This document shows, piece after piece, positions 55,632 through 64,000 of a stretch of DNA of 64,000 nt (positions within the stretch are counted from its first letter, which is position 1; every line of letters starts with the position of its first letter). The translations under genes were made by a program, and so were the position numbers. The stretch covers positions 186,001 to 250,000 of the forward strand of contig JAGYKS010000025.1 in NCBI GenBank assembly GCA_018401565.1. Reading direction: 5' to 3'. Source of the stretch: Acidimicrobiales bacterium. Its GTDB lineage: Bacteria; Actinomycetota; Acidimicrobiia; Acidimicrobiales; Acidimicrobilacustridaceae. The notes beneath the pieces are model-generated. The model did not search any database. It saw nothing but the letters and a program-made list of their open reading frames with translations, and was not told where the DNA came from.

Positions 55632-55953
55632 ATGACGAAGACCATGGAGCCGATCCACCCCGGTGAGGTCCTCTACGAGGACTTCCTCATTCCGCTCGGT
55701 GTCACCCAGCACCATTTGGCGGTATTCGATCGCAGTGCCGCCGCGACGGATCAACGAGATCGTTCACGGCAAGCGCCGTATCACCGCTGACACCGCGCTC
55801 CGCCTCGCCCGATACTTCGGGACGAGCGACCGGTTCTGGCTGAACCTGCAGTCTCGCCACGACCTGGAAGTCGAGCGGGACGAAATCGGCGAAGCGCTCG
55901 ATGCCATCACGCCACTCTCAGTCGCCGGATCTCGGTTTCCAGTCAGAAAATGA
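55632..55953 (+). CDS. higA: HigA-type antitoxin (frameshifted, no HigB)
   Basis: EPIHPGEVLYEDFLIPLGVTQHHLA begins the HigA/VapI helix-turn-helix. After a shift near 55720, IAVPPRRINEIVHGKRRITADTALRLARYFGTSDRFWLNLQ completes it. Normally higB lies just upstream in the same operon, but that space holds only the palindrome, so the antitoxin is an orphan. Confidence 0.75.
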
Positions 55954-56040
55954 TGACGAATGTGTGCCGCTGCACGCTCGAATCCTGATCACACCAACCC
56001 GGTGGGCTGGATTCCTGTGGCCATCGTTTGAAGTCGTCGC

Positions 56041-56046
56041 TACCCT
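56041..56046 (+). promoter_or_regulatory. -10 box TACCCT of a leaderless transcript
   Basis: TACCCT ends 6 nt before ATG 56053. Confidence 0.45.
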
Positions 56047-56052
56047 CGTCGT

Positions 56053-56274
56053 ATGGACATCACCTCGACCTTTGTGTCGACACCGGGGGTGCGTGGCGGC
56101 AAGCCTTGCTTCGTCGGCACACGCATCACGGTCGATGATGTCCTCGGCTACCTCGCATCGGGAATGACGGCCGAACAGATCGTCGACGACTTCCCCGAAT
56201 TGACCGACGAACTCGTGCTCGCTGCAGTCGAGTTTGAGTCGGTACGAGTGGGGCGTATTTCCAGCGCTTCGTGA
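56053..56274 (+). CDS. DUF433 antitoxin-like protein
   Basis: 73 residues containing PGVRGGKPCFVGTRITVDDVLGYLASGMTAEQIVDDFPEL, the DUF433 core found in VapB45-like antitoxins, ending VLAAVEFESV. The usual DUF5615 nuclease partner is not present downstream. The end is out of register with what follows (see next entry). Confidence 0.75.
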   Translation: MDITSTFVSTPGVRGGKPCFVGTRITVDDVLGYLASGMTAEQIVDDFPELTDELVLAAVEFESVRVGRISSAS

Positions 56275-56344
56275 AGCTGCGGAGTTCGGTCGAACATCGG
56301 ACGAGGCACTGCTTGTTGTGGACCCGACGCAACCGATCGCCTGA
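56275..56344 (+). other. protein-like tail after the DUF433 gene, out of frame
   Basis: From about 56246 a different frame reads EWGVFPALREAAEFG and later ALLVVDPTQPIA, stopping at 56344. It looks like a genuine C-terminus of the DUF433 protein or of a lost partner, displaced by one base. Confidence 0.4.
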
Positions 56345-56461
56345 CCCGGAGGTTGATCTTTGCGCAGTCTCGTTTGAGGACGAATGAACTCTCCCTCGTC
56401 ATGAGGTCAGCCGCCACGACCGTGGGGGCTGTTGCTGGCCCGAATCAGATCGGCAGCCCGG

Positions 56462-57046
56462 TCACGCAGGCGGCAACGTCTTTTCCAGCACCACGAACTG
56501 CAGGTCGTCGTAACGAGGCAGGCCGAAGCGTTCGTCGCCATGGGGGAACGGGCGGGTTTCACCGGTGGGCCGGTAGCCGCGTCGCCGGTACCAGGCGATG
56601 AGTTCATGGCGACGGTCGATGACGGTCAGTTCCATGCGCACCGAACCCAACCGTGTCGTGGCGATGCGTTCGGCCTCAATGAGCACCTCGCTGCCGATAC
56701 CCCCGGCCTGATGATCGGGATCCACAGCGAACATCCCGAACACGGCGGTGAGCGGATCAGCGGCTGGGCGGATCTCGCAGCACGCCAGCAGGAGTCCGTT
56801 GCGCCGTGCCGTGAGCACCATGGCATCGGGGGTGGCCAACACCTCGCCCAGCATGGAGGCGTCAATGCGTTGACCGTCGAGCAGGTCGGCTTCAAACGTC
56901 CAGCCTCGACGGCTGCGCTCCCCGCGGTAGGCCGACTGCACGAGGTCAACCACCGCTGCGGTGTCGTCGGGGCCGGCGAAACCGAAGGTCAGTGGCGGCA
57001 TCGAGTCAAACGGTACTGCCGCCGGCACTGCCGGTGGCAATGCCAT
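56462..57046 (-). CDS. GNAT-family N-acetyltransferase
   Basis: 194 residues, or 179 if ATG 57001 is used (MPPLTFGFAG). FGMFAVDPDHQAGGIGSEVLIEAERIA contains the acetyl-CoA loop (QAGGIG), LIAWYRRRGYRPTGETRPF the C-terminal GNAT pattern. The substrate is unknown. A gap of 207 bp with no recognisable gene separates it from the divergent PqqD gene. Confidence 0.82.
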   Translation of the reverse strand: MALPPAVPAAVPFDSMPPLTFGFAGPDDTAAVVDLVQSAYRGERSRRGWTFEADLLDGQRIDASMLGEVLATPDAMVLTARRNGLLLACCEIRPAADPLTAVFGMFAVDPDHQAGGIGSEVLIEAERIATTRLGSVRMELTVIDRRHELIAWYRRRGYRPTGETRPFPHGDERFGLPRYDDLQFVVLEKTLPPA

Positions 57047-57253
57047 CGATCCTGCCGGGCGTACTTGCGGAATCGAGAACGTCTGTCACACCTGCTGGCC
57101 CTGAATTGGCCAATTCGATGTCTCTAGTAGAGTTTTTTCCCACGGTGGTTGTCACAATGTTCTTCACCACATGGTGCGCTTTCGCTGAGCCCCAAACGTT
57201 GGGCCTGCCCAGCGCGATGATGTCTGGTACTGACCACGGATGGGAATGTAGCT

Positions 57254-57689
57254 ATGGACAGCCGTACGTTTCGACTCAATGAGCCCCGGGTGGTGGCCGA
57301 CACCATCGACGGTGAGGTGCTTGCCATCGACATGGCCACGCGGCGCCTACGTCAACCTGCGGGATTGGTCGACGTTCGTGTGGTCACACCTGCTGAATGG
57401 GGCCACGGTCGACGGGGCCCAGCAGGCGCTCAGCCAGCACGTTGGCGAAGCTCCCGACGACGCCGTGGCGGTGTTCGCCGATCGACTGCACACCGAGGGT
57501 CTGGTTGTTCCCGGTGATCCTGTGGCGTCAGGCGACCCTCAGGGCGACGGTGCTGCCATTGACGTGCCGTCGGCGCCATGGTCGGGACTGTCAGTTGAGT
57601 CGTTCACCGACATGGCTGACCTCATCCTGCTGGATCCGGTGCACGACGTGGACGCCGACAAGGGCTGGCCAGCGCCGCCCACCGCGTGA
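57254..57689 (+). CDS. PqqD-family peptide-chaperone-like protein (frameshifted)
   Basis: TFRLNEPRVVADTIDGEVLAIDMAT joins, after a shift near 57340, to GAYVNLRDWSTFVWSHLLNGA and then DDAVAVFADRLHTEGLVV. This is the PqqD fold, a RiPP-recognition element in other systems. The conserved tail LILLDPVHDVDADKGWP is typical of PqqD proteins associated with HprK-related kinases (HPr-rel-A type). The next gene is such a kinase, 22 bp downstream. No precursor peptide or radical-SAM gene is seen nearby. Confidence 0.78.
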
Positions 57690-57711
57690 TCCCACGCCGG
57701 CACCTGTCCTG

Positions 57712-58944
57712 ATGAGTCCCGACGCCGACGCCACTTCATCTGTGGGGGGAACGGCTGCCGGCGGCCGTCACGACCGGCCGGGTCGTGATGACGAACTGCA
57801 GCCCGACGTCATCGAGCACCCATTCGGTGCCGTTGAGGCGGCCTCGGTGCTGTCGGGATTGGAAGAGTCGTGGCAAAGCGTGGCGTCGACGGCGTCGCTG
57901 CACCGACTGGGGGTCCGCATCGGCGGGGTGCCGGTGATCATCGAGAGTGCCGACGCTGCACTGTTCGACCGGCTTCGTCCGGCCCTCGCCCATCATCCCC
58001 GGCTCGACGCCGGCGACCGAAGCGGCCATGACGGGGGCGGTGGCAGTGACGACGACGTCGGCGATACCAACGACGATGCCGGGCGTGGCGTGGTGACGTT
58101 GCGCATCTGGTCGCTCGATGCTCCCGGCGCGGTGCGGCCTGCGATGCCTCCGGCGCTGGTCCAGCGTGGTGACGCCTCGGCCAGTGGGCCGGGGGGTTCA
58201 CGGGTGCGGGCCCGCTTCGATCACGCCAACCGGGCACTGATGGCCTGGGATTCGGCGTCGGATGTGGCGTGGTGGTGTCTGGAGTCGGTGGACGGACTCG
58301 AATGGTGGGAGGAGGCGGCACCATTTCGGCCGTTGTTGTCGTGGATTCTTCCCACGCACCAGCGGCACTTCGCCCACTGCGCAGCGGTGGGCAGCAGCGA
58401 TGGTGCCATCGTGCTCGTGGGTCCGGGAGGGTCGGGAAAGTCCACCACCGCACTGGCCTGCCATCTCGACGGCATGGGGTACGTGGGCGACGACTACTGC
58501 CTCATCTCCAACGATCCGGTCCCCGTGGTGCATTCGCTGTACGGCACGGCCAAGGTGCGCATCGGCGAGAGCGTCGAGTCGGGTCCTCTCGCTGCCCACA
58601 TGATGCGGGCCACACCACCGGCAGGGGGCAAGGCGGTGGCGTTGGTGAGCGCCCGTGACGGTGCGCATCTCGTTGCGTCGGCACCGGTGGCCGTGGTTGC
58701 CGCTGTGTCGGTGGGTATCGACAGTCGCACCCGGGTGCACGATGCCTCCCGGGCCGAGGTGTTGGCGGCCCTGGCCCCCAACTCGCTGCAGCAGTTGCCC
58801 GGGGTGACTCCGGCGTCGTTCACCGCCCTCAGCCAGCTGGTGCGATCGACCCCGGTGTGCCGCATCGAGCTGGGCCACGACCGCGATGAAGTCGTCGCCG
58901 TGGTGCGCGCCGTACTGGCCGATCCGTCGATGAGGCGACCATGA
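57712..58944 (+). CDS. HprK-related kinase
   Basis: 410 residues. The C-terminal kinase-like domain has Walker A GPGGSGKSTTAL at about residue 237 and GYVGDDYCLIS, the HprK-type acidic motif. No HPr protein is needed in this family, and the real substrate is unknown. Residues about 100-125 are an Asp/Gly-rich low-complexity stretch. ATG 57712; the stop overlaps the next ATG at 58941. Confidence 0.82.
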   Translation: MSPDADATSSVGGTAAGGRHDRPGRDDELQPDVIEHPFGAVEAASVLSGLEESWQSVASTASLHRLGVRIGGVPVIIESADAALFDRLRPALAHHPRLDAGDRSGHDGGGGSDDDVGDTNDDAGRGVVTLRIWSLDAPGAVRPAMPPALVQRGDASASGPGGSRVRARFDHANRALMAWDSASDVAWWCLESVDGLEWWEEAAPFRPLLSWILPTHQRHFAHCAAVGSSDGAIVLVGPGGSGKSTTALACHLDGMGYVGDDYCLISNDPVPVVHSLYGTAKVRIGESVESGPLAAHMMRATPPAGGKAVALVSARDGAHLVASAPVAVVAAVSVGIDSRTRVHDASRAEVLAALAPNSLQQLPGVTPASFTALSQLVRSTPVCRIELGHDRDEVVAVVRAVLADPSMRRP

Positions 58945-60105
58945 CCTCGGTCCACCATCGCCACATCGATCACCTGATGCCCGACGACGTGCGCCTGGCG
59001 CTGCACGCCGCCGTGGACGATCCAGGTGATGCGCTGGTGGCGTGGGACCAGATGCGAGCCACCGTGGATCTCGACACGTGCTGGGAGCCCGACATCATGC
59101 GGGTGTTGCCACTGGTGTGGCGGAACCTGGTTGCCAGCGGGGTCGACCACCCTGACCTGGCCCGACTCGCAGGTGTACACCGGCGCAACTGGTATGCGGG
59201 TCGCCAGACTCTTGAGTCCGTGGACGGCGCCTGCCACGCCCTGGAGTCTGTGGGCGTGCCAACGCAGGTGGTGGGTGGCGCATCGATGGTGGCGCGTTGC
59301 TACGACGGGCCCGGTGATCGCCCCGTCGACGACACGGCCCTGGTCGTGCATCCCGACGACCTGGAGCGTGCCTCGGTCCATCCTCGCCGGTGCTGGCTGG
59401 GTGACGGCGGCTGGTCGCCGTTCCAGGCAGGCGTCGACGTTCGCCGTGCCACGACGGTTCACCCGTGCTGACGTGCCGGGTGTCGGACCGCTGACTCTGG
59501 TGGTGACACCCAACCCGTGGTGTTCGCCGACGCCAGCGCGCCAGATGGCGGTGCACGCCACTGCCCCTGCCCCTGCCACTGCCCCTGCCACTGCCACTGC
59601 CAACTGGCCCGGCGATAGCCACCCCGCAGCGATCGCGTGGGCGCCGGTGTCGGCCGAGGTGCAGCTGATGGTCACGCTGCTGGGTGGCCCCACTGCGGTG
59701 GCCCGGGATGGTCACGGCTGGATGGTGGACGTGGTGCATCTGGTGAGATCGGGCGCCGTGAACGCTGATGCCCTGGTGCACGAGGCCAGCCGCCAGGGGG
59801 TGGGGCCGCTGTTGGTGCCGGGGCTTGAGTCGGTGGTGTCGGAATTCGGCCTGTCGGTGGGAGATGGGGTGACGGGGGCGCTGGCCCGGGCCGGCGCCAC
59901 CCGCCGTGCCCGCTGGGCTGCCACCAGTTCATCTCCCAATCGCCTGGTGGGACTTGCCACCCGATGGGCGCGTGCCACCCACAACCAGGCGGTGCTCGCT
60001 GCGGTGGCCTCGGCGCCGGCGTTCATCGCCGAGCAGGTCGGGGTCGACGGGCCCGGTGCGTTGCCTGCCGAGTTCGTCCGCCGTCTGCGTGGGGTCGATC
60101 GATGA
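58941..60105 (+). CDS. nucleotidyltransferase-family protein with degenerate active site (frameshifted)
   Basis: Related to the NTP_transf_5-type proteins that accompany PqqD/HprK-like genes. The core reads VPTQVVGGASMVARCYDGPG, then DRPVDDTALVVHPDDL, where active relatives have RPMxDxDLLV. Here the second Asp of the DxD metal pair is Ala, and the Lys of KGxAL is Gly. The frame changes about three times between 59370 and 59465. A hexanucleotide Thr/Ala/Pro stretch lies at 59557-59605. The C-terminal domain (VQLMVTLLGG, WMVDVVHLV) is intact to 60105. Confidence 0.65.
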
Positions 60106-60830
60106 CCGACGTCGAAACAACCGTGCCCGATTCCGCCACACCCAGCGCGGTGATATCGGTGGTCGTGCCGGCCCATCAGGCGACCCTCTACCTGGCCGAA
60201 TGCCTGGAATCGATCCTTGCCCAGACCCGGATGCCCGATGAGGTCATCGTGGTCGACGACGGCTCCACCGATGCCACCGCCACCATCGCCAGCGGGTTTG
60301 GTCCGCCGGTGCGGGTGATCAGCACACCACACGCAGGCGAAGGCGCCGCCCGCAACACCGGGATCGCCGCTGCGACCGGGAACGTGATCGCCCTGTGTGA
60401 CGCCGACGACCTGTGGCTGCCCGACAAGCTCGAGCCTGCAGCTCGATGCCCTGGGTGACCCGTCGGCTGAGGCGGCCGTGTTCTGCGGAGCCAGCGAGTT
60501 TCTCAGTCCCGAAATTGACCCCGCCATGGCTCCTGGCCGGACGCACCTTTGGCGAGGTGGCCCGGGCCCGGCTGGCCATCAGCGCTGATGGTCACCACTG
60601 CCGCGCTGCGACGGGTGGGGCCGTTCAGTAGCGATGTGGTTGGAGCCGACTGGGTGCCGTGGTGTGTTGCGCTCACCGACGAGGTACCTGCCATCGGGTT
60701 TGTCGACCGGGTGCTGGTGCGTCGACGCATCCATGCTGCCAACCACAGTCTTCAGGCGTCGACCGATCGCACCAGTTGGTCGACGGCCCTGCGCAGTCAT
60801 CTGGCCGCCCGTCGCCGGGAGCAGCAGTGA
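60102..60830 (+). CDS. family 2 glycosyltransferase (frameshifted)
   Basis: ISVVVPAHQATLYLAECLESI, VIVVDDGSTDATATIA, HAGEGAARNTGIAAATG and CDADDLWLPDKLE define the GT-A fold with the nucleotide-sugar DxD. After shifts near 60440 and 60590, later segments (AVFCGASEFLSPE, then VVGADWVPWCVALTDEVPAIGFVD and RRRIHAANHS) complete the family C-terminus. Start and stop overlap both neighbours (ATGA, GTGA). Soluble, no membrane segment. Confidence 0.75.
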
Positions 60831-61528
60831 CACCCGGCACCTCGGTAGCAGGGTTGGTGAGCGTGGTCATCGCCGTGCGTGACCGCCACCGCCAGTTGCC
60901 CGAGGCCGTGGACAGTGTGTTGACCCAGACCGGCGTGGACGTTGAGGTGGTGGTGGTCGATGACGGCTCCACCGATGGCACCGCTGAAGTTGCCGATGGC
61001 ATCGCCGCACGTTTCGACGCCGTTCGGGTGGTGCATCAGGCCAACGCCGGCCCGTCGGCGGCCCGCAACACCGGTGTGGCGTTGACCACGGGACGCTGGC
61101 TCACGTTTCTCGACTCCGACGATCTGATGATGCCCGGCCGTCTGGCGGCTCAGGTCAGCGAGCTGCAACGTCTGGGGCCGCGATCGGTGGTGATGGGCGA
61201 GGAACACATCGAGATCGCCGATGGTGTTGTCGCTCCGCCGTCGATTTCGGCCCAGCTGAGCCAGCCGCGACCTCGGTGGTACACGATGACCATGATGACC
61301 ACCCGGTCGGTGTTCGACGACGTGGGCGGCTTCGATGAGTCGCTGTGGATCGGTGAGGACACCGAGTTGCTGTTCAGGATGCATCGCCATGGGGTGGTCA
61401 TCACACGGTTCGAACAGATCTGGACCCACCGCCGGATATTCGGCGACAACCTGGTCTACGACGACGTCGCCCTGAGGCGCACATCACTTATGGCCCTGAG
61501 AATGAACCTGCCAGAGAGGCCATCGTGA
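60827..61528 (+). CDS. family 2 glycosyltransferase
   Basis: 233 residues. VSVVIAVRDRHRQLPEAVDSVL, VVVVDDGSTDGTAEVA, AGPSAARNTGVALTTGRWLTFLDSDD and the acceptor-side GEDTELLFRMHRHG are intact. It resembles its upstream neighbour and probably acts in the same assembly. The stop codon ends exactly where the 196-bp repeat at 61528 begins. Confidence 0.85.
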   Translation: MTPGTSVAGLVSVVIAVRDRHRQLPEAVDSVLTQTGVDVEVVVVDDGSTDGTAEVADGIAARFDAVRVVHQANAGPSAARNTGVALTTGRWLTFLDSDDLMMPGRLAAQVSELQRLGPRSVVMGEEHIEIADGVVAPPSISAQLSQPRPRWYTMTMMTTRSVFDDVGGFDESLWIGEDTELLFRMHRHGVVITRFEQIWTHRRIFGDNLVYDDVALRRTSLMALRMNLPERPS

Positions 61529-61723
61529 CGAGTGGGTGGCCAGATTCCTCGCCGAGCACGCCCAGTCGGGCCGAGGGGCGTGACCGGGGCTGTCCATGCC
61601 AGTATGGAATCTGACGCACCGTCAGGAGAACAGGTCCGACATGGCACACCACGAACCAGGCACTGAGGATTCGGGCACGAGCGAGTCAGGCTCGGGCCGA
61701 TCAGTCGCCCACAGCCCGTCGCC
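61528..61723. repeat. 196-bp direct repeat, first copy
   Basis: Identical to 62258-62453 except for one base (CACG/CAGG near 61558/62288). It holds the last 18 codons of a broken gene (HEWVARFLAE...SGRGA), the intergenic promoter/RBS region and the first 28 codons of the monooxygenase, then joins unrelated sequence. Confidence 0.95.
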
Positions 61724-62313
61724 TTGCTGCGATCGGAACTGGGCAGACACCGTCTGGTACAACCGGCGGTCGCTGGTCCGCTATCTGACACGCTGGCTGA
61801 ACACACCGCCGGCCCGACCGGGGTGTTGTCGATGAAAGGTGATGTGGACGCAGTACCGACCGCGTGATGCTGGCCAGGGATCTGAGCGCGGACCACTGGG
61901 GAGTGCCCGTGGAATGGCTCCGCACACAGCAGCGGGGTCGACTCGCGCCCGCCAGGGCGGTGTCGGTCGTGCGTGCCAACAGACCGGCCAGTATGGACCG
62001 GCAGGATGGTCGCGCCGTGGCCGACCCGGTCTACGACGCCGCTGAAATTGCCGCAGGCCTGGCCGCCGAAAAAAGGTATGAGGCGGCATGGGGGCCCGCG
62101 TGCTTCAGCGAGCATCGGCGTAGGCCGTTCGCGGTGGGCTACGAGCAACTCGCTGGACGCCGACCACGACGGCACCATGGCGTCGGTGCTGTCGCATCTG
62201 GGGTCGACACCCCACGGTACCTGCCGCCACGGCAGCCTCAAGCGTCAGGGCGACGCCACGAGTGGGTGGCCAGATTCCTCGCCGAGCAGGCCCAGTCGGG
62301 CCGAGGGGCGTGA
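61724..62313 (+). pseudogene. broken gene between the repeat copies, unrecognised
   Basis: Two overlapping frames look coding: LAEHTAGPTGVLSMKGDVDAVPT up to a stop at 61868, then VMLARDLSADHWGVPVEWL onward to SGRGA at 62313. A third frame near 62155-62250 (MASVLSHLGSTPHGTCRHG) also looks protein-like. I do not recognise the family. The start is missing, and the 5' end is replaced by repeat copy 1. Confidence 0.4.
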
Positions 62314-62453
62314 CCGGGGCTGTCCATGCCAGTATGGAATCTGACGCACCGTCAGGAGAACAGGTCCGACATGGCACACCACGAACCAGGCACTGAGGAT
62401 TCGGGCACGAGCGAGTCAGGCTCGGGCCGATCAGTCGCCCACAGCCCGTCGCC
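62258..62453. repeat. 196-bp direct repeat, second copy
   Basis: The copy that reads through into the intact monooxygenase. Offset from copy 1 is 730 bp. Confidence 0.95.
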
Positions 62454-64000
62454 CGCAGAACTCAAGGAGAAGTACCGCCTCGAGCGCGAAAAGCGTCTGC
62501 GGCCCGAGGGCATCGGCCAGTACGTGGATTTCAGTGGCGTGTACTCCGACTTCGACACCGATCCCTACGTGGAACCGGGCTTCACCCGTGATGCGGTGGT
62601 GGACGAGGTGGATGTGGTGATCGTTGGTGGCGGGTTCGGCGGCATGTTGGCGGCGGCCAACCTGCGCAAGGCCGGCATCAACAACTTCCGCATCATCGAC
62701 AAGGCCGGAGACTTCGGCGGCACGTGGTACTGGAACCGGTACCCGGGGGCGGCGTGTGACGTGGAGTCGTACGTCTATCTGCCGTTGCTGGAAGAAACCG
62801 GGTACATGCCGACCGAGAAGTACGCCAAGGCGCCCGAGATCTTCGCCTACTGCCAGCTGCTGGGTCGCACCTTCGACCTGTACGACGTCGCGCTGTTTCA
62901 GACCGAGGTGGCCGACGCAGCATGGGACGACGCGTCGGACCGCTGGTTGGTAACCACCAACCGCGACGACCAGTTGACGGCCCGATTCGTGGTGATCGCC
63001 GGCGGTGTGCTGCACAAGGCCAAGCTGCCCGGCATCGCCGGTATCGAAACCTTTGCCGGCCACAACTTCCACACCAGTCGCTGGGACTACGACTACACCG
63101 GGGGCGGGCCCACCGGCGGCATGGACAAACTGGCCGACAAGCGGGTCGGCATCATCGGCACCGGCGCCACGGCAGTGCAGGTCGTTCCCCGGCTGGCGGA
63201 ATCGGCTGGTGAGCTGTTCGTGTTCCAGCGCACTCCGGCGGCAGTGGGTGTGCGCAACAACATGCCCACCGACCCCGACTGGGCGGCGTCGCTGCAGCCC
63301 GGCTGGCAGGAAGAGCGCATCCGGAACTTCACCGCGTTGGCGGCGGGTGACCAACCTGACGAGGACCTGGTGGGTGACGGCTGGACGGCCATGCTGCGCA
63401 TCGACACCCGTCGCCGGGCACCCAACAAGGAGGCCCAGGCCGAGCTGGATGCCATCGACTTCGCCAACATGGAAGGCATTCGGGCACGTGTTGATGAGGT
63501 GATCGACGATCCGGCCATCGCCGAGGCGCTCAAGCCGTGGTACGGCCAGTCGTGCAAGCGGCCGTGCTTTCACGACGAGTACCTGCCGTCATTCAACCGA
63601 CCCAACGTGACGCTGGTGGACACCGAAGGCAGGGGGGTGGACAGGATCACCCCCGCCGGAGTGGTGGTCGGTGATGTCGAGTACCCGGTGGACTGTCTGA
63701 TCTACGCCTCGGGGTTCGAGGTCACCACCGACTACACCCACCGTCTGGGCTTCGACCCCCGTGGCCGTGACGGGGTGTCGTTGAGCGAGGCCTGGGCCGA
63801 GGGGCCATCCACCCTGCACGGGGTGCTGACCCGGGGATTTCCCAACATGCTCATGATCAGCACGGTGCAGGGGGGGCAGAACGTGAACTTCCTGAGCCCC
63901 ATCACCGCCACCGCCCGCCACGTGGCCCAGGTGATCAAGGCCTGCCTCGACGGCGGCGTGCAAGCCATCGAGCCCACGGTCGAGGCCCAGGAGGAATGGT
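62371..64000 (+). CDS. flavin-containing Baeyer-Villiger-type monooxygenase (3' end outside the window)
   Basis: 543 residues are visible with no stop before the edge. The first Rossmann fold is [13 protein letters not shown], followed by [15 protein letters not shown]. The fingerprint FxGxxxHxxxWD is exact ([14 protein letters not shown]). The NADPH fold is [12 protein letters not shown]. This type oxidises ketones to esters or lactones with NADPH and O2; the substrate is unknown. ATG 62371 follows CAGGAGAA. The N-terminal 28 residues are Ser/Gly/Glu-rich and are duplicated in the repeat at 61528. Confidence 0.9.
   Translation, partial: MAHHEPGTEDSGTSESGSGRSVAHSPSPAELKEKYRLEREKRLRPEGIGQYVDFSGVYSDFDTDPYVEPGFTRDAVVDEVDVVIVGGGFGGMLAAANLRKAGINNFRIIDKAGDFGGTWYWNRYPGAACDVESYVYLPLLEETGYMPTEKYAKAPEIFAYCQLLGRTFDLYDVALFQTEVADAAWDDASDRWLVTTNRDDQLTARFVVIAGGVLHKAKLPGIAGIETFAGHNFHTSRWDYDYTGGGPTGGMDKLADKRVGIIGTGATAVQVVPRLAESAGELFVFQRTPAAVGVRNNMPTDPDWAASLQPGWQEERIRNFTALAAGDQPDEDLVGDGWTAMLRIDTRRRAPNKEAQAELDAIDFANMEGIRARVDEVIDDPAIAEALKPWYGQSCKRPCFHDEYLPSFNRPNVTLVDTEGRGVDRITPAGVVVGDVEYPVDCLIYASGFEVTTDYTHRLGFDPRGRDGVSLSEAWAEGPSTLHGVLTRGFPNMLMISTVQGGQNVNFLSPITATARHVAQVIKACLDGGVQAIEPTVEAQEEW

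Noticed and set aside
62352..63573. Minus-strand frames opposite the monooxygenase
   Set aside because: They mirror a gene with exact Baeyer-Villiger fingerprints and show no motifs.

Overview
The window is high-GC bacterial DNA from an actinobacterium. I infer the class Acidimicrobiia (Microthrix/Ilumatobacter-like). The support is CarD, an SD-less promoter style, a DUF3263 plus LytR_C pair as in mycobacteria, a FolP2-like/GpgS neighbourhood, an actinobacterial-type coproheme decarboxylase, a CysO-like sulfur carrier and class II GroEL. No 16S gene is present, so rank below phylum is a guess.

Layout. 0-13 kb: end of a PlsC-like acyltransferase, an alpha/beta hydrolase, a polyprenyl synthase, then clpC, a lipoprotein, radA, disA, a dienelactone hydrolase, a Crp-type regulator, carD, ispD, ispF and rlmB. 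13-20 kb: a class III cyclase, YibE/F, a YdjC-like deacetylase, two methyltransferases, DUF983, a folP-like gene and gpgS. 20-25 kb: an accessory region around tRNA-Thr, with MazEF, an MNT/HEPN pair, duplicated tRNA pieces, and a frameshifted gene for a PqqD-like/Tat/FN3/seven-Asp-box protein. 25-36 kb: a PadR operon, DUF3263/LytR_C, otsB and otsA, glycerate kinase, amidase, a CysO-like carrier, CIRCE-groEL. 36-53 kb: fdhD with a formate-dehydrogenase-like oxidoreductase, chdC, larE, two paralogous acyl-CoA synthetases flanking an alcohol and an aldehyde dehydrogenase, a CoA-disulfide-reductase-like flavoprotein, glnD, Nudix. 53-57 kb: PAC2 protein and a cluster of broken or orphan toxin-antitoxin genes. 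57-61.5 kb: PqqD, HprK-like kinase, a degenerate nucleotidyltransferase and two glycosyltransferases in one overlapping operon. 61.5-64 kb: a 196-bp direct repeat and the start of a Baeyer-Villiger-type monooxygenase.

Functional themes: genome maintenance and c-di-AMP (radA, disA, carD), isoprenoid precursors (ispD, ispF, polyprenyl synthase), compatible solutes (trehalose from OtsA/OtsB; glucosylglycerate from GpgS, with a glycerate kinase nearby), acyl/alcohol/aldehyde oxidation, and nitrogen signalling (glnD). The most promising uncharacterised systems are the PqqD/HprK-like/nucleotidyltransferase/glycosyltransferase operon and the PqqD-Tat-propeller protein.

Two window-wide patterns matter when reading the annotation. 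First, more than 20 genes, including normally essential ones (ispD, gpgS, glnD, rlmB), are interrupted by single-base shifts, often at homopolymers. These are probably residual sequencing indels, so I give merged spans and state the shift. Second, about 15 genes have a TANNNT hexamer 6-7 nt before the start codon and no ribosome-binding site, which points to widespread leaderless transcription.
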